A stretch of 64,000 nucleotides of DNA from positions 112,001 to 176,000 of the forward strand of contig WVSP01000001.1 in the NCBI GenBank assembly GCA_015689735.1, in the 5' to 3' direction. The stretch is from Rhodobacterales bacterium LSUCC0031. GTDB lineage: Bacteria; Pseudomonadota; Alphaproteobacteria; Rhodobacterales; Rhodobacteraceae. Positions 37,223 to 49,073 of the stretch are shown piece after piece. The position numbers were made by a program, and so were the translations under genes. The notes under the pieces are model-generated. The model ran no database searches. It saw nothing but the letters and a program-made list of their open reading frames with translations, and had not been told where the DNA came from. Position 1 is the stretch's first letter. Every line of letters begins with the position of its first letter.

Positions 37223-37935
37223 TACCGTGCCGCCGCCTTTTGTGCCGCCACCAAGGCCGCCACACCCTGCGTGGCCAACCCATACAACGCGTCGAACTGG
37301 TCCCGCGAGAAAGCCGCCCCTTCCGCACTCGCTTGGATCTCGACTAAGGCACCGCTTCCCATCATGACGAAATTGCTATCCGTGCCAGCCTCGCTGTCTT
37401 CAAGATAATCAAGATCAAGGACCGGCTGGCCGGCATAGATGCCACACGATACCGCGGCGATATGATCGGTGATAGGATCGCTGACAATATCACCGGCCTT
37501 CAACAACTTGTTGACCGCAAGGCGCAAGGCGACCCAGCCGCCGGTGATAGATGCACAGCGCGTGCCACCGTCGGCCTGGATCACATCGCAATCGATGGTG
37601 ATCTGCCGCTCACCCAGCGCCGAACGGTCCACACCCGCGCGCAGGGCGCGACCGATCAACCGCTGTATCTCCTGTGTCCGGCCCGATTGCTTCCCCGAGG
37701 CCGCCTCGCGCCGCATCCGCGTATGGGTCGCCCGCGGCAGCATTCCATACTCGGCCGTGACCCAGCCAAGCCCGGTATTCTTCAAGAATGGCGGCACCCG
37801 TTCCTCCAGCGTCGCGGTACACAAGACATGCGTGCCACCACAGCGGATCAAGCACGACCCCTCGGCATGCCGCGTCACATCCGTTTCGATCACGATTTCG
37901 CGCATTTCATCTAGGTTTCGGCCGGAAGGACGCAT
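37222..37935 (-). CDS. rph: Ribonuclease PH
   Basis: A phosphorolytic 3'-5' exoribonuclease that trims tRNA 3' ends. The 237 residues have the RNase PH pattern [41 protein letters not shown] and [23 protein letters not shown] precedes the ATG. It is divergent from hrcA with 84 bp between. Confidence 0.96.
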   Translation of the reverse strand: MRPSGRNLDEMREIVIETDVTRHAEGSCLIRCGGTHVLCTATLEERVPPFLKNTGLGWVTAEYGMLPRATHTRMRREAASGKQSGRTQEIQRLIGRALRAGVDRSALGERQITIDCDVIQADGGTRCASITGGWVALRLAVNKLLKAGDIVSDPITDHIAAVSCGIYAGQPVLDLDYLEDSEAGTDSNFVMMGSGALVEIQASAEGAAFSRDQFDALYGLATQGVAALVAAQKAAAR

Positions 37936-38019
37936 ATCTTTCTCCTGTTAATCCGTGATGCGGGGCATAGTCCGCCCATACCCAGCGACGCAACCCCGAA
38001 ACCCGGGCATGACCATAAG

Positions 38020-39096
38020 ATGACAGACCGCACAGGACGACAAAACACCGCTCTCACCGATATGAACGACCGTTCGCGCGAAGTGTTCCGCCGCGTCGTT
38101 GAGGGCTATCTTGAAACCGGCACACCCGTGGGGTCACGCACCCTGACCCGTAGCCTGACAGAACAGGTCTCGGCCGCCACCGTGCGCAATGTGATGCAAG
38201 ATCTCGAATATCTTGGCCTCTTGGGAAGTCCCCATGTCTCCTCTGGACGCATTCCAACGCAACTTGGCCTGCGCATGTTTCTCGATGGTTTTCTCGAGGT
38301 TGGCGAACTCGCTTTGAGCGATAAGCAAAGCCTTGATGAGACCTTGTCTTCGAACACCACCGATGTCGCCGCGACCCTTGATCGGATTGGATCCGCTCTA
38401 TCGCAAGCGACCCATGGCGCCAGCGTTGTCTTGGCCCCGAAACGCGAAGCGCCCATTAAGCATATCGATTTCGTGTCACTTTCCGCCGACCGGGCGCTTG
38501 TTGTGCTGGTTCATTCCGATGGTCATGTCGAAAACCGGCTGTTCCAGCCGCCACCTGGTCACACGCCCAGCGCGATGCGCGAGGCAGCGAATTATCTCAA
38601 CGCCCATCTCGCTGATCGCACACTCAGCAGCTTGCGCACCGACATCCAGACCGAGGTCGAAAGTCGCCGCGCCCAGATCGATGAAATCGCCGCTCATCTG
38701 ATCGCCGCAGGCCTCGCCGTCTGGGACACTGATGGCGACGATCTGGGCCGTTTGATCGTGCGTGGCCGGGCGAATCTACTTACCAATACTGCCGAAGCGG
38801 AAGAGCTTGAGCGCATACGCCAGCTCTTTGACGACCTCGAACGCAAGCGCGATATCGCCGATTTCCTCGAATTGGCCGAAACAGGCGAAGGTGTGCGCAT
38901 TTTCATCGGTTCGGAGAATAAGCTTTTTTCACTTTCGGGTTCCGCTCTGGTCGTCTCTCCCTATATGAACGCAGATCGGAAGATCGTCGGTGCCGTTGGG
39001 GTCATTGGGCCAACGCGGCTTAATTACGGGCGCATCGTTCCGATCGTGGACTATACGGCACAGCTGGTCGGCAAACTGATCGCCGATCGCAGCTGA
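38020..39096 (+). CDS. hrcA: Heat-inducible transcription repressor HrcA
   Basis: Represses heat-shock genes by binding the CIRCE element. The 358 residues have the winged-helix N-terminal part (NDRSREVFRRVVEGYLETGTPVGSRTLTRSL, then VSAATVRNVMQDLEYLGLL) and the C-terminal HrcA domain. The ATG at 38020 is used; an ATG at 38062 just before NDRSR is possible. grpE follows 30 bp downstream. I saw no CIRCE element in the window, so its targets (usually groESL) lie elsewhere. Confidence 0.95.
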   Translation: MTDRTGRQNTALTDMNDRSREVFRRVVEGYLETGTPVGSRTLTRSLTEQVSAATVRNVMQDLEYLGLLGSPHVSSGRIPTQLGLRMFLDGFLEVGELALSDKQSLDETLSSNTTDVAATLDRIGSALSQATHGASVVLAPKREAPIKHIDFVSLSADRALVVLVHSDGHVENRLFQPPPGHTPSAMREAANYLNAHLADRTLSSLRTDIQTEVESRRAQIDEIAAHLIAAGLAVWDTDGDDLGRLIVRGRANLLTNTAEAEELERIRQLFDDLERKRDIADFLELAETGEGVRIFIGSENKLFSLSGSALVVSPYMNADRKIVGAVGVIGPTRLNYGRIVPIVDYTAQLVGKLIADRS

Positions 39097-39126
39097 GTGC
39101 CGAGACGACAGACAAAGGGGCCAAGC

Positions 39127-39696
39127 ATGTCCGACGCCAACCAAGACCAATTTACCGAGGCGACGCCGCCCGACGCCACAGACGATGCCGCACCCATCGC
39201 GCCCGGCGACGGGAACGTACCAGAACTCGACCCGATCGCGGCGCTGGTCGAAGAGCGTGACGCGCTGAAAGATCGCCTTTTGCGTACCTTGGCCGAAGCG
39301 GACAATGTCCGCAAACGAGCAGAGCGCGACCGACGCGAGGCCGAGAAATTCGGCGGCACACGAATCGTGCGGGACCTCTTGCCGGTCTATGACAATCTTC
39401 GCCGCGCACTCAATAGCGCCGCCGACGCCACAGGCGAGGCAGACCGCGCCTTGGTCGAAGGGGTTGAGTTAACTTTGCGCGAATTGCTCAAGGTTCTGAC
39501 AAAGCACGGTGTCACCCCGATCGTCCCGGAAATTGGCGACCGCTTTGATCCAGAAAATCACGAGGCGATGTTCGAGGCTCCTGTTCCCGGCACCAAGGCG
39601 GGCGATATTCTGCAAGTCATGGCCGAGGGGTTCATGTTGTACGACCGCCTGATCCGCCCTGCACAGGTCGGCGTCTCGTCGAATACCGCAGGCTAG
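39127..39696 (+). CDS. grpE: Nucleotide exchange factor GrpE
   Basis: Releases ADP from DnaK. The 189 residues show an acidic N-terminal region, a long coiled-coil helix ([38 protein letters not shown]) and the GrpE beta domain ending [13 protein letters not shown]. The ATG at 39127 has AGGGG upstream. Its stop overlaps the stop of the convergent mutS by 4 bp (CTAG). Confidence 0.96.
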   Translation: MSDANQDQFTEATPPDATDDAAPIAPGDGNVPELDPIAALVEERDALKDRLLRTLAEADNVRKRAERDRREAEKFGGTRIVRDLLPVYDNLRRALNSAADATGEADRALVEGVELTLRELLKVLTKHGVTPIVPEIGDRFDPENHEAMFEAPVPGTKAGDILQVMAEGFMLYDRLIRPAQVGVSSNTAG

Positions 39697-42332
39697 GCGC
39701 GGTCGGCCAGATCCTTCAACTCGTAGAGAAGCGCAAGCGCCTCGCGCGCGGTCAATTCATCAGGATGGATCGCGCTCAGGCGCACTTCAAGCGCGGTCAG
39801 CCCCTTGACGGGCCGGCTGGCCGCGGCAGGGGCGGCCGCGAAAAGCGGCAGGTCGTCGATGATCGCCTTGCGATTTCCACCCTCCCGCTCGCCCTTCTCC
39901 AACGTCTCCAATACGTGATGCGCGCGCGCGATGACGCTTGGCGGGAGACCTGCCAGTTTGGCCACCTGCACCCCATAGGACCGATCAGCCGCCCCCTCAC
40001 GCACCTCGTGCAGGAACACAACATCGCCTTGCCACTCCCTCACTGCCACGGTCGCATTCGACAGCCCAGGCAAGCGCGCCCCCAGCCCAGTCATTTCGTG
40101 ATAATGGGTTGCAAACAAGGCGCGGCAGCGATTGATGTCATGTAGATATTCTAGCGTCGCCCAAGCGATGGACAGCCCGTCATATGTCGCCGTACCACGC
40201 CCGATTTCATCGAGTATGACCAGCGCCCGGGGATCGGCCTGGTTCAGGATCGTGGCGGTTTCCACCATCTCGACCATGAAGGTTGACCGCCCCCGTGCCA
40301 GATCATCGGCTGCACCAACCCGGCTAAAGACCTGGCTGACCACACCGATCTCTGCGTGGCTAGCGGGAACATAACTCCCCATCTGCGCAAGGATCGCAAT
40401 GAGCGCGTTCTGACGCAGAAAGGTTGATTTCCCCGCCATGTTTGGCCCGGTCAAAAGCGTGATCGCCGCACCGTCTCCCTCGGGCGAAAGTCGACAATCA
40501 TTGGCGATGAAGGGCGCGCCGTCACGGGCAAGGGCAGCCTCGACCACTGGGTGTCGTCCCCCCGTGATCACAAAGCTGCGGTCCGCACGCATCAGGGGTC
40601 TTGTCCAATCCCCTTCAACGGCGCGGCGTGCAAGTGCGCCTGCAAGATCCAACTCGGCCAGAGCGCGCGCCGTGCGCCCGATCAGGTCGGCTTGCGCCAA
40701 GACCCTATCGCGCAAAGCACCAAAAAGCGCGCGTTCGATCTCTTGCACATGGTTGCCGGCGTTCAGGATCCGCGTTTCCAGCTCTGACAAGTCAAGCGTT
40801 GTGAACCGCACCGCATTCGCGGTTGTTTGGCGATGAATGAACCGCTCGGACAAAGGGGGCGACAGCATCTTTTGCGCATGCGTTGCTGTCGTTTCGATGA
40901 AATAGCCAAGCACGTTATTGTGCTTGATCTTCAGCGAGGTGACGCCGCTCTGTGCGATATAGTCACTTTGCATCGCACCGATCACACCACGCCCTTCGTC
41001 GCGTAGGCGGCGCGCCGCATCAAGATCGGCGTCAAAACCAACCACGAAACTACTGCCATCGCGCAGTTGCAGCGGCGGCTCGGCCACCAGCGCCCGTTCC
41101 AACAGCGCGGCCAGCTCCTCATGACCGCAAAGCGCGTTGTGCGCATCAGCAAGAAGTGGCGGCAGTTCATGTTTGGCGAAACCCTGCCACAATAGACCAG
41201 CGGCCAGGAGGCCATCGCGGATCGCCGCTAGGTCGCGCGGACCGCCGCGATCAAGCGCCAGCCGCGACAAGGCCCTGTCAAGATCCGGGATCCGGCGCAA
41301 ATGCAGCTCCAGATCGTCACGAAACCGCCCATCCGAGACGAAAAATGCCACAGCATCATGGCGCGCTGTAATCACGGGCAGATCGGTCGATGGCCCTGCC
41401 AAGCGCCGCTCCAACAGCCGCGCGCCACCAGCCGTCAGCGTCCGATCCAAGACCGACAATAGCGTGTTGGCCCGTCCACCAGACAGCGCATGGGTCAACT
41501 CCAGATTGCGTCGCGTTGCTGCGTCAAGTTGCAACAACGTGGCCGCGATTTGCTGTCGTGGTGGGCGCAATAACGGCAAGCTGCCCCTCTGCGTCAGCTC
41601 CAGATAATCGATCAGCGCCCCCATCGCTCCTAATTCGGGACGGGTGAATTGCCCGAAACCATCCAGCGCGCCGATACTGAAAACGCGCGCCATTCGCGCC
41701 TCGGCGCTGCGGCTGTCGAAACTTGTTGGGGCAAGGATGGTGGTGGCGGCCCCGATTTCTTCGATCGCTGCAATCCGCGCTGGTTCCATCCCGTCCGAAA
41801 CGAGCACCTCGCGCGGTAAAAGCCGGGCCAGTTCTGGTCCTAGCCGCACAGGTGGGCAGGGCATGACCTGAAAATCCCCGGTCGAGATATCGCACCACGC
41901 CAAGGCGCCCTCACCACGCACCTCGGCATAGGCGGCCAGGAAATTATGGCGGCGCGCCTCCAAAAGCGTATCTTCGGTCAGTGTGCCAGGGGTTACAAGG
42001 CGCACCACCTCGCGGCGGACGACGGCCTTAGAGCCGCGCTTTTTGGCTTCGGCCGGGTCTTCCATCTGTTCGCAGATCGCGACGCGAAAACCCTTGCGGA
42101 TCAGGGTCAAAAGGTAGCTTTCGGCACTATGCGCAGGCACGCCGCACATGGCGATATCTTGGCCCAGATGTTGCCCACGCTTGGTCAGTGCAATGTCCAA
42201 CGCTGCGGCCGCGGCTACCGCATCGTCAAAGAACATTTCGTAGAAATCGCCCATCCGATAGAACAACAGCGCATCGGCATGCTGCGCCTTGATCTCCAGA
42301 TATTGCGCCATCATTGGCGTGACGCTGCTCAT
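39693..42332 (-). CDS. mutS: DNA mismatch repair protein MutS
   Basis: The mismatch-recognition ATPase. The start at 42332 gives 879 residues, the family's normal length. The mismatch-binding Phe-X-Glu motif is in [12 protein letters not shown] near residue 30, Walker A is [20 protein letters not shown], and Walker B is [24 protein letters not shown] lies upstream of the ATG. An in-frame extension of 41 codons upstream is not family sequence. It is divergent from the malic enzyme gene. Confidence 0.97.
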   Translation of the reverse strand: MSSVTPMMAQYLEIKAQHADALLFYRMGDFYEMFFDDAVAAAAALDIALTKRGQHLGQDIAMCGVPAHSAESYLLTLIRKGFRVAICEQMEDPAEAKKRGSKAVVRREVVRLVTPGTLTEDTLLEARRHNFLAAYAEVRGEGALAWCDISTGDFQVMPCPPVRLGPELARLLPREVLVSDGMEPARIAAIEEIGAATTILAPTSFDSRSAEARMARVFSIGALDGFGQFTRPELGAMGALIDYLELTQRGSLPLLRPPRQQIAATLLQLDAATRRNLELTHALSGGRANTLLSVLDRTLTAGGARLLERRLAGPSTDLPVITARHDAVAFFVSDGRFRDDLELHLRRIPDLDRALSRLALDRGGPRDLAAIRDGLLAAGLLWQGFAKHELPPLLADAHNALCGHEELAALLERALVAEPPLQLRDGSSFVVGFDADLDAARRLRDEGRGVIGAMQSDYIAQSGVTSLKIKHNNVLGYFIETTATHAQKMLSPPLSERFIHRQTTANAVRFTTLDLSELETRILNAGNHVQEIERALFGALRDRVLAQADLIGRTARALAELDLAGALARRAVEGDWTRPLMRADRSFVITGGRHPVVEAALARDGAPFIANDCRLSPEGDGAAITLLTGPNMAGKSTFLRQNALIAILAQMGSYVPASHAEIGVVSQVFSRVGAADDLARGRSTFMVEMVETATILNQADPRALVILDEIGRGTATYDGLSIAWATLEYLHDINRCRALFATHYHEMTGLGARLPGLSNATVAVREWQGDVVFLHEVREGAADRSYGVQVAKLAGLPPSVIARAHHVLETLEKGEREGGNRKAIIDDLPLFAAAPAAASRPVKGLTALEVRLSAIHPDELTAREALALLYELKDLADRA

Positions 42333-42463
42333 ACCATCCCCCGTTGGCCCGCGAACCAGCCTACGCAAGCTGCGCGCCGGATTGAAGCGCCAAAACCCTG
42401 TTGTTGCCGTTGCGTCGCGCAGTCGGTAAACCGAATGCCAGACCAAGGGAGACACATCAAAAA

Positions 42464-44728
42464 ATGGCCGACAAGAGCAGGATCACCCGCGAGGAGGCGT
42501 TGGCCTATCATCTCGACCCGCATCCGGGGAAAATCGACATCAACGCATCCACCCCGATGGCGACACAGCGCGATCTTAGCCTCGCCTATTCGCCCGGTGT
42601 GGCCGTCCCCTGCGAGGTGATCGCCGAACGGCCAGAGGCCGCTTATGATTACACCACCAAGGGCAATCTGGTGGCCGTGATCTCGAATGGCACAGCGGTG
42701 CTTGGGCTGGGAAATCTCGGTGCTCTTGCCTCCAAACCCGTGATGGAGGGCAAGGCGGTGCTGTTCAAACGCTTTGCCGATGTGAACTCCATCGATATCG
42801 AGCTCGATACCGAAGACCCGGACGAATTCTGCCGCGCCGTGCGGCTCATGTCGCCCACCTTCGGTGGCATCAACCTTGAAGATATCAAGGCGCCCGAATG
42901 TTTCATCATCGAGCAGCGCCTCAAGGAAGAATGCGATATTCCCGTTTTTCACGACGATCAGCATGGTACCGCCGTGATCTGTGCGGCGGGTCTGATCAAC
43001 GCGCTGCACATCTCGGGCAAGAAGATCGAGGATTGCCGCATCGTGCTGAACGGCGCGGGGGCGGCGGGGATTGCCTGTATCGAACTGCTGAAAACCATGG
43101 GCGCGCGGCACGAGAACTGCATCGTCTGCGACACCAAGGGCGTGCTCTATCAGGGCCGCACCGAGGGGATGAACCAATGGAAATCGGCCCATGCGGTGAA
43201 AACTGATCTGCGCAGCCTCGAAGAAGCGATGAAGGGGGCGGATGTGTTCCTTGGCGTTTCTGCCAAGGGCGCTGTGACGCGCGAGATGGTCGCAAGCATG
43301 GCGCCCAACCCGGTGATCTTTGCCATGGCTAACCCCGATCCAGAGATCACCCCTGAAGAGGCGCATGAGGTGCGCCCCGACGCCATCGTCGCCACAGGCC
43401 GCTCGGACTACCCCAATCAGGTCAACAACGTATTGGGCTTTCCCTATCTCTTCCGCGGCGCGCTCGATATCCATGCCCGCGCGATCAATGACGAGATGAA
43501 GATCGCCTGCGCCCATGCGCTGGCCGATCTTGCGCGCGAAGACGTGCCGGACGAGGTCGCCGTGGTCTATGGTCGCGATCTGTCCTTTGGGCGCGACTAT
43601 ATCATCCCCACCCCCTTTGATCCCCGCTTGATCTACACCATCCCCCCCGCTGTTGCGCGGGCGGGCATGGATACCGGCGTGGCCCGCCGCCCCATCGCCG
43701 ATCTTGATCGCTACGCCGAGGGGTTGCGCGCACGGCTCGACCCGACAAGCTCGATCTTGCAGGGTATCTATGCCCGCGCGAAATCGGCGCAGGCGCGGAT
43801 GATCTTTGCCGAAGGTGATGATGTCCGCGTGCTGCGCGCAGCCGTGGCCTATCAACGCCAAGGCTTGGGTCGTGCGCTGGTTGTCGGTCGCGAAGCTGAT
43901 GTGAAGGCCAAGCTTGACACCGCCGGTCTTGCCGATGCCGTCCGCGAGTTGGAGGTGGTCAACGCCGCCAACACCACCGAGTTGGAGACCTACAAGACGT
44001 TTCTTTACGAGCGGCTTCAGCGCAAGGGCCATGACCGGGCGGATATTCACCGCCTTGCCGCGCGCGACCGCCATGTCTTTGCCGCGCTGATGCTGGCCCA
44101 TGGGCATGGCGATGCGCTGGTCACAGGTGCGACGCGGAAATCGGCCCATGTGCTTGACCTGATCGGCAAGGTCTTCGATGCCCGCGCGCAAGACGGGGCG
44201 GTGGGCATCACTGCGTTGCTGCACAAGGGCCGGATCGTTTTGATTGGCGATACACTTGTCCATGAATGGCCCGAGAAAGAGGATCTGGCCCTGATCGCCC
44301 AGCGTGGCGCACAAGTCGCTCGGGATCTGGGGCTCGAGCCGCGTGTCGCTTTCGTCAGTTTCTCGACCTTTGGCTATCCGATCAGCGAGCGCGCGGAAAA
44401 GATGCATCAAGCGCCGCACGTCCTCGATGCGATGGGTGTCGATTTCGAATATGACGGCGAAATGGCCGTCGATGTCGCACTCAACCCCGAGGTGATGGCG
44501 CAATATCCCTTCACCCGGCTTTCCGGCCCCGCCAATGTTTTGGTTGTGCCTGCCCGTCACTCGGCCAGTATTTCGGTCAAGCTGATGCAGGCGATGGCCG
44601 GTGCAACCGTGATTGGCCCGATCCTGACCGGGCTAAAAAGCCCGATCCAGGTCTGCTCCACCGTTTCGACAGCGAACGACATTCTGAACATGGCCGTCAT
44701 GGCCGCCTGTGAAATCGGGCGGCGCTGA
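42464..44728 (+). CDS. maeB: NADP-dependent malic enzyme (MaeB type, with phosphotransacetylase-like domain)
   Basis: Oxidatively decarboxylates malate to pyruvate. The 754 residues hold an N-terminal malic enzyme ([46 protein letters not shown]) and, from about residue 430, a phosphotransacetylase-like domain ([37 protein letters not shown]). That C-terminal domain is regulatory and inactive in known MaeB proteins. The start at 42464 ([12 protein letters not shown]) has GGGAG about a dozen bases upstream. Confidence 0.94.
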   Translation: MADKSRITREEALAYHLDPHPGKIDINASTPMATQRDLSLAYSPGVAVPCEVIAERPEAAYDYTTKGNLVAVISNGTAVLGLGNLGALASKPVMEGKAVLFKRFADVNSIDIELDTEDPDEFCRAVRLMSPTFGGINLEDIKAPECFIIEQRLKEECDIPVFHDDQHGTAVICAAGLINALHISGKKIEDCRIVLNGAGAAGIACIELLKTMGARHENCIVCDTKGVLYQGRTEGMNQWKSAHAVKTDLRSLEEAMKGADVFLGVSAKGAVTREMVASMAPNPVIFAMANPDPEITPEEAHEVRPDAIVATGRSDYPNQVNNVLGFPYLFRGALDIHARAINDEMKIACAHALADLAREDVPDEVAVVYGRDLSFGRDYIIPTPFDPRLIYTIPPAVARAGMDTGVARRPIADLDRYAEGLRARLDPTSSILQGIYARAKSAQARMIFAEGDDVRVLRAAVAYQRQGLGRALVVGREADVKAKLDTAGLADAVRELEVVNAANTTELETYKTFLYERLQRKGHDRADIHRLAARDRHVFAALMLAHGHGDALVTGATRKSAHVLDLIGKVFDARAQDGAVGITALLHKGRIVLIGDTLVHEWPEKEDLALIAQRGAQVARDLGLEPRVAFVSFSTFGYPISERAEKMHQAPHVLDAMGVDFEYDGEMAVDVALNPEVMAQYPFTRLSGPANVLVVPARHSASISVKLMQAMAGATVIGPILTGLKSPIQVCSTVSTANDILNMAVMAACEIGRR

Positions 44729-44735
44729 CCGATAG

Positions 44736-44765
44736 GGTGCGGGGCGGTTGTCATCGCCCCGCACC
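44736..44765. terminator. Strong hairpin between convergent maeB and dnaJ
   Basis: A perfect 11-bp stem, GGTGCGGGGCG (44736-44746) with CGCCCCGCACC (44755-44765), and an 8-nt loop. It lies 7 bp after the maeB stop, in the 51-bp gap before the dnaJ stop. No T run follows on either strand, but the position fits a bidirectional terminator. Confidence 0.6.
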
Positions 44766-44779
44766 TCAATCATGGGGCA

Positions 44780-45940
44780 TCAACCCTTCATCCCATCCCA
44801 AAAGTTCTTCACCTTGTCGAAGAACCCGCTGGCATTGGGGTTGTTCGACTTGGCGCTGATCTCTTCGAACTTGCGCAGCAATTCCTTTTGCTCGCCTGTC
44901 AGGTTCACCGGCGTTTCGACTGCCAGCTCGATATACATGTCACCTACACCCGCGCCCCGCAATTGCGGCATGCCCTTGGCGCGCAGACGCATCTGGCGGC
45001 CTGATTGCGACCCTTCTGGCACCTTGACCCGCGCACGGCCACCATCGATCGTGGGAACCTCGATCTCACCGCCAAGTGCCGCTTTGCTCATGGACACAGG
45101 CACCCGACAGAACAAATCGACCCCGTCGCGCTGAAAGATCGCGTGATCGGCCACCTCGATGAAGATGTAAAGATCACCCGACGGTCCGCCGCGCATGCCG
45201 GCCTCGCCCTCTCCCGACAGGCGGATGCGTGTGCCGGTTTCAACACCTTGCGGGATATTGACCGATAGCGCGCGGTCCTTTTGCTGACGCCCGCTGCCGC
45301 CACAGCTTCGGCAAGGGTTCTTGATGATTTGACCCATGCCCGAGCAGGTTGGGCAACTCCGTTCGACGGTGAAGAAGCCCTGTTGCGCCCGCACTTTGCC
45401 CATGCCCGAACAGGTGGGGCAGGTGGTGGGTTCTGATCCCCCCTCTGACCCGGTGCCGGAACAACTTCCACAGGCAGACGCGGTTGGCACGGTGATCTGC
45501 TTGGTCAGCCCATTGAATGCATCTTCAAGCGAGATTTTCAGATTATACCGCAGGTCCGAGCCGCGGCTGGCCCGCGAGCGGCCACCGCCACCACGTTGCC
45601 CACCCATGAAATCCCCGAATAAATCTTCGAAGACATCGGAAAAAGCGCTGGCAAAATCGCCCTGACCGGGCCGACCGCCATAGCCACCGGCACGCCCGCC
45701 GCCGGCCATCCCACCATCGAAAGCAGCATGGCCAAACCGGTCGTAAGCGGCGCGTTTCTCGGCGTCCTTCAACACATCATGCGCTTCGTTCACTTCCTTG
45801 AACTGCGCCTCTGCATTGGGATTATCGGCATTACGGTCTGGATGCAGCTCTTTCGCCTTTTGGCGATAGGCTTTCTTGATCTCGTCGGCGGATGCGCCTT
45901 TCGAGACCCCAAGAACCTCGTAATAGTCGCGCTTGGCCAT
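44780..45940 (-). CDS. dnaJ: Chaperone protein DnaJ
   Basis: Hsp40 co-chaperone that stimulates the DnaK ATPase. The 386 residues have a J domain with HPD ([11 protein letters not shown], about residue 33), a Gly/Phe-rich linker and four CXXCXGXG zinc repeats ([35 protein letters not shown]). The C-terminal substrate-binding part follows. It lies 74 bp downstream of dnaK. Confidence 0.97.
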   Translation of the reverse strand: MAKRDYYEVLGVSKGASADEIKKAYRQKAKELHPDRNADNPNAEAQFKEVNEAHDVLKDAEKRAAYDRFGHAAFDGGMAGGGRAGGYGGRPGQGDFASAFSDVFEDLFGDFMGGQRGGGGRSRASRGSDLRYNLKISLEDAFNGLTKQITVPTASACGSCSGTGSEGGSEPTTCPTCSGMGKVRAQQGFFTVERSCPTCSGMGQIIKNPCRSCGGSGRQQKDRALSVNIPQGVETGTRIRLSGEGEAGMRGGPSGDLYIFIEVADHAIFQRDGVDLFCRVPVSMSKAALGGEIEVPTIDGGRARVKVPEGSQSGRQMRLRAKGMPQLRGAGVGDMYIELAVETPVNLTGEQKELLRKFEEISAKSNNPNASGFFDKVKNFWDGMKG

Positions 45941-45961
45941 GTCGTTCCTTCCCTGAACGCA

Positions 45962-45995
45962 GGCGACCGGCCGGGGTTACGCCCAGCCGGTCGCC
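45962..45995 (-). other. Hairpin in the dnaK-dnaJ gap
   Basis: A perfect 10-bp stem, GGCGACCGGC (45962-45971) with GCCGGTCGCC (45986-45995), between the dnaK stop and the dnaJ start. It could reduce read-through into dnaJ or protect the dnaK message, giving more DnaK than DnaJ; this is inferred. Confidence 0.5.
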
Positions 45996-46014
45996 GTGGG
46001 ATCAAGCCCTTCGA

Positions 46015-47925
46015 TCAGCCGCGCTTGCGGTCGTCGTCGAGATCTTCGAAATCGGCATCGACGATATCGTCATCCACCGGCCGGGCATTGTCGCCATCGC
46101 CATCATCCTCTGCATTCTCGGCTTGGGCTTTGTAGATCGCCTCTCCCAGACGCATCGCGGCCTCGGTCACGTTCTGGATACCGCCTTTGATCTTGCCGGC
46201 ATCTTCTGTCTCGAGTTGTTCTTTCAATGCCTTGATCGCCAATTCGATTGCTTCGATCGTTGAGGGATCGACCTTATCACCATGCTCGTCCATCGACTTT
46301 TCGGTCGAATGGATCAGGCTTTCGGCCTGGTTGCGGGTTTCGACCAGCTCGCGGCGCTTCTTGTCGGCATCGGCGTTTTCTTCCGCCTCGCGGACCATGC
46401 GCTCGATATCCTCGTCGGACAAACCGCCCGAGGCCTGGATCGTGATCTTTTGCTCTTTGCCGGTACCCTTATCCTTGGCACCGACTGAGACGATGCCGTT
46501 GGCGTCGATGTCGAATGTCACCTCGATCTGCGGCACACCACGCGGGGCAGGCGGGATGTTTTCAAGGTTGAACTGACCCAGCATCTTGTTGTCGGCGGCC
46601 ATTTCGCGCTCACCCTGGAAGACGCGGATCGTCACGGCATTCTGGTTGTCGTCGGCGGTCGAGAAAACCTGCGCCTTCTTGGTCGGGATGGTGGTATTGC
46701 GGTCGATGAGCCGGGTGAACACGCCGCCCAGCGTCTCGATGCCCAGCGAAAGGGGCGTCACGTCGAGCAGAACCACGTCTTTGACGTCGCCTTGCAAAAC
46801 GCCCGCTTGGATCGCCGCGCCAAGCGCCACGACCTCATCAGGGTTCACACCCTTATGGGGTTCTTTGCCGAAGAACTTGGTCACTTCCTCGACGACCTTA
46901 GGCATGCGGGTCATGCCGCCGACCAGAACCACCTCGTCGATGTCGCCCTTCGACAGGCCTGCATCCTTCAATGCGGCGGCGCAAGGCTTCATCGATTTGG
47001 TGATCAGATCGCCCACAAGGCTTTCAAGCTTGGCGCGTGTCAGCTTCATCACAAGGTGAAGCGGCTGGCCGTTTGCGCCCATCGAGATGAAGGGCTGGTT
47101 GATCTCGGTCTGCGACGAGGATGACAATTCGATCTTGGCCTTCTCAGCGGCCTCCTTGAGACGTTGAAGCGCCATCTTGTCATTGGTCAGATCGACGCCG
47201 TTTTCTTTTTTGAACTCGTCCGCAAGGTAGTTGACGATCCGCATGTCGAAATCTTCACCACCAAGGAAGGTATCACCGTTGGTGGATTTCACTTCAAACA
47301 GGCCATCATCGATCTCAAGGATCGTGATGTCGAAGGTGCCGCCGCCAAGGTCATAGACCGCGATGGTGCGGGTCTCTTTCTTGTCGAGGCCATAGGCGAG
47401 GGCGGCCGCCGTCGGTTCGTTAATGATGCGCAACACCTCAAGACCCGCGATCTTGCCGGCGTCTTTCGTTGCTTGGCGCTGGGCGTCGTTGAAATAGGCA
47501 GGCACGGTGATCACGGCCTGCGTCACCTCTTCGCCAAGATAGCTTTCGGCGGTTTCCTTCATCTTGGTCAGGATCTGCGCCGAGACTTGGCTGGGCGAAA
47601 ACTTTTCGCCGCGCACTTCGACCCATGCATCACCATTGCCGCCATCGACGATCTTGTAGGGGACAAGTTTCTTATCCTTTTCCACCTCGGCATCGCCAAG
47701 GCGGCGCCCGATCAGGCGCTTGACCGCAAAAATGGTGTTTTCCGGGTTGGTCACGGCCTGCCGCTTGGCGGCTTGGCCAACAAGACGTTCATCATCGGTG
47801 TAGCCGACAATCGAAGGGGTGGTGCGCGCCCCTTCCGAATTCTCGATCACGCGCGGCTGGCTGCCATCCATAATCGCAACGCAGGAATTGGTTGTGCCGA
47901 GGTCGATACCAATCACTTTGGCCAT
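46015..47925 (-). CDS. dnaK: Chaperone protein DnaK
   Basis: The Hsp70 chaperone. The 636-residue protein starts [21 protein letters not shown] and has the Hsp70 signatures [16 protein letters not shown] and [13 protein letters not shown], the linker [17 protein letters not shown] and an acidic C-terminal tail ([27 protein letters not shown]). The long in-frame extension upstream of 47925 is leader DNA that holds the heat-shock promoter. Confidence 0.98.
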   Translation of the reverse strand: MAKVIGIDLGTTNSCVAIMDGSQPRVIENSEGARTTPSIVGYTDDERLVGQAAKRQAVTNPENTIFAVKRLIGRRLGDAEVEKDKKLVPYKIVDGGNGDAWVEVRGEKFSPSQVSAQILTKMKETAESYLGEEVTQAVITVPAYFNDAQRQATKDAGKIAGLEVLRIINEPTAAALAYGLDKKETRTIAVYDLGGGTFDITILEIDDGLFEVKSTNGDTFLGGEDFDMRIVNYLADEFKKENGVDLTNDKMALQRLKEAAEKAKIELSSSSQTEINQPFISMGANGQPLHLVMKLTRAKLESLVGDLITKSMKPCAAALKDAGLSKGDIDEVVLVGGMTRMPKVVEEVTKFFGKEPHKGVNPDEVVALGAAIQAGVLQGDVKDVVLLDVTPLSLGIETLGGVFTRLIDRNTTIPTKKAQVFSTADDNQNAVTIRVFQGEREMAADNKMLGQFNLENIPPAPRGVPQIEVTFDIDANGIVSVGAKDKGTGKEQKITIQASGGLSDEDIERMVREAEENADADKKRRELVETRNQAESLIHSTEKSMDEHGDKVDPSTIEAIELAIKALKEQLETEDAGKIKGGIQNVTEAAMRLGEAIYKAQAENAEDDGDGDNARPVDDDIVDADFEDLDDDRKRG

Positions 47926-48043
47926 ATCGGTTTGGTCCCTTCTTGTCAGCGAACGGGCGATGGCGGGTCCGTTTTGGCCCCCGGTGCGCCCTAGATATGA
48001 AAACAGTGCTGGCCAAGGTGCACGCCCCGGCCGGTTCGGAGGG

Positions 48044-48073
48044 TATATAGGAGGGGGGTCAGCCCCCTGCAAG
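48044..48073 (-). promoter_or_regulatory. Sigma-32-type heat-shock promoter of dnaK
   Basis: On the - strand CTTGCA (48068-48073) and CCTATATA (48044-48051) are 16 bases apart. This resembles the CTTGAAA / CCCCAT-to-CCTATNT pattern of heat-shock promoters. It lies about 120 bp before the dnaK ATG. The spacer itself contains the palindrome GGGGGCTGACCCCC. Confidence 0.6.
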
Positions 48074-48130
48074 CGGGGCCGAGCCTCGGAAAAAACGCGA
48101 ATCTGCGGACTTTGCAACCAGAGATGTCGT

Positions 48131-48952
48131 TTAGCGCCCTGCGCCCCAGCTCGCCGAGACATGCTTGCGGGTATAGGCCTCGGCCATGAAGCCGATCAGC
48201 AAGGCGAACAAGGTGAAGTAGAGCGGATATTCCCAATTCGAATGATGGGGGAAATAATTGACGAAAATAAACCCCCGCGCTTGGTCGATGACATGAAACA
48301 GCGGGTTCCAGTCGAACATGTCGATCATCATGCCGGGCATCATATTTGCCACGAACATCTTGCCCGAGGCGATCATGTTGGCGCGGATATAGACCAGTTG
48401 CACCATGCTTACGATATCGGGGATCCATGGTTTTGCAGACAAAAGCAAAAGCCCAATGGCGCACCCCGAGGCCCAAGAGAGCAAGAACATCATCAAGCCG
48501 CCCGGCCAGTAATGGATCGAAATAGGATTGATGATGACATGGATCGCCAAAAGCAGGACCAGAAGGCCGATGAGCTGCGTATAAAGGACCGTAAGTGCAG
48601 ATGACAGGATCGCAACCAGCGTGTTCATCGGCGCATGCTGCATGATCGAGGCGGTTGCGCCTTCGGTCGTCATGATCTGCTGCACCGATTTGATGTGCGT
48701 CAGATAGGCGAAGATGCCGCTGAGAAGGTACAGCATGAAATCGCCACGGATCGCTGCCCCCCGCGCGCCCATGAAGGTAAAGAGGAAATAAAAGGCGACG
48801 AGAAACAGCACAGCCTGGATCAAGCTCAGCAAGATCGCCCAAATTGCGCTGCGATGCGTCTGCCGCACTTTTCGCGCAGCGGCCACCATGCTGAGCTCGA
48901 GCATGTTGATCGCAAGGCTGAATGTTGATTCTGTGCGGCGTGCTTGAAACAT
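48131..48952 (-). CDS. ABC-2 type permease for polysaccharide export (KpsM-like)
   Basis: A 273-residue integral membrane protein with about six membrane segments, similar in layout to ABC-2 permeases that export capsule or O-antigen chains (KpsM/RkpT type). Segments include [23 protein letters not shown] and [18 protein letters not shown], and the end has the family's [15 protein letters not shown] pattern. The ATG at 48952 has GGGGGA nine bases upstream; an ATG at 48961 is too close to it. The ATP-binding partner is not in the window. It is divergent from cysQ. Confidence 0.75.
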   Translation of the reverse strand: MFQARRTESTFSLAINMLELSMVAAARKVRQTHRSAIWAILLSLIQAVLFLVAFYFLFTFMGARGAAIRGDFMLYLLSGIFAYLTHIKSVQQIMTTEGATASIMQHAPMNTLVAILSSALTVLYTQLIGLLVLLLAIHVIINPISIHYWPGGLMMFLLSWASGCAIGLLLLSAKPWIPDIVSMVQLVYIRANMIASGKMFVANMMPGMMIDMFDWNPLFHVIDQARGFIFVNYFPHHSNWEYPLYFTLFALLIGFMAEAYTRKHVSASWGAGR

Positions 48953-49073
48953 AGGCTGCATTCCCCCGATGACACAAAAGCCGCGCTGAGGTGCGATTCG
49001 ACGCGCAGTGTACTTGCCCCGCCGGGTGATGCCGACGATAACGCGCTACGCCTTAACATGCGAAAAAGGCAAA

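Noticed and set aside
37936-38019. CIRCE element before hrcA (also sought before grpE and dnaK)
   Set aside because: No TTAGCACTC-N9-GAGTGCTAA or close variant was found in any of these gaps.
48953-48961. ATG at 48961 as the start of the ABC-2 permease
   Set aside because: The purine-rich GGGGGA is directly next to it, too close for use, but lies nine bases from the ATG at 48952.
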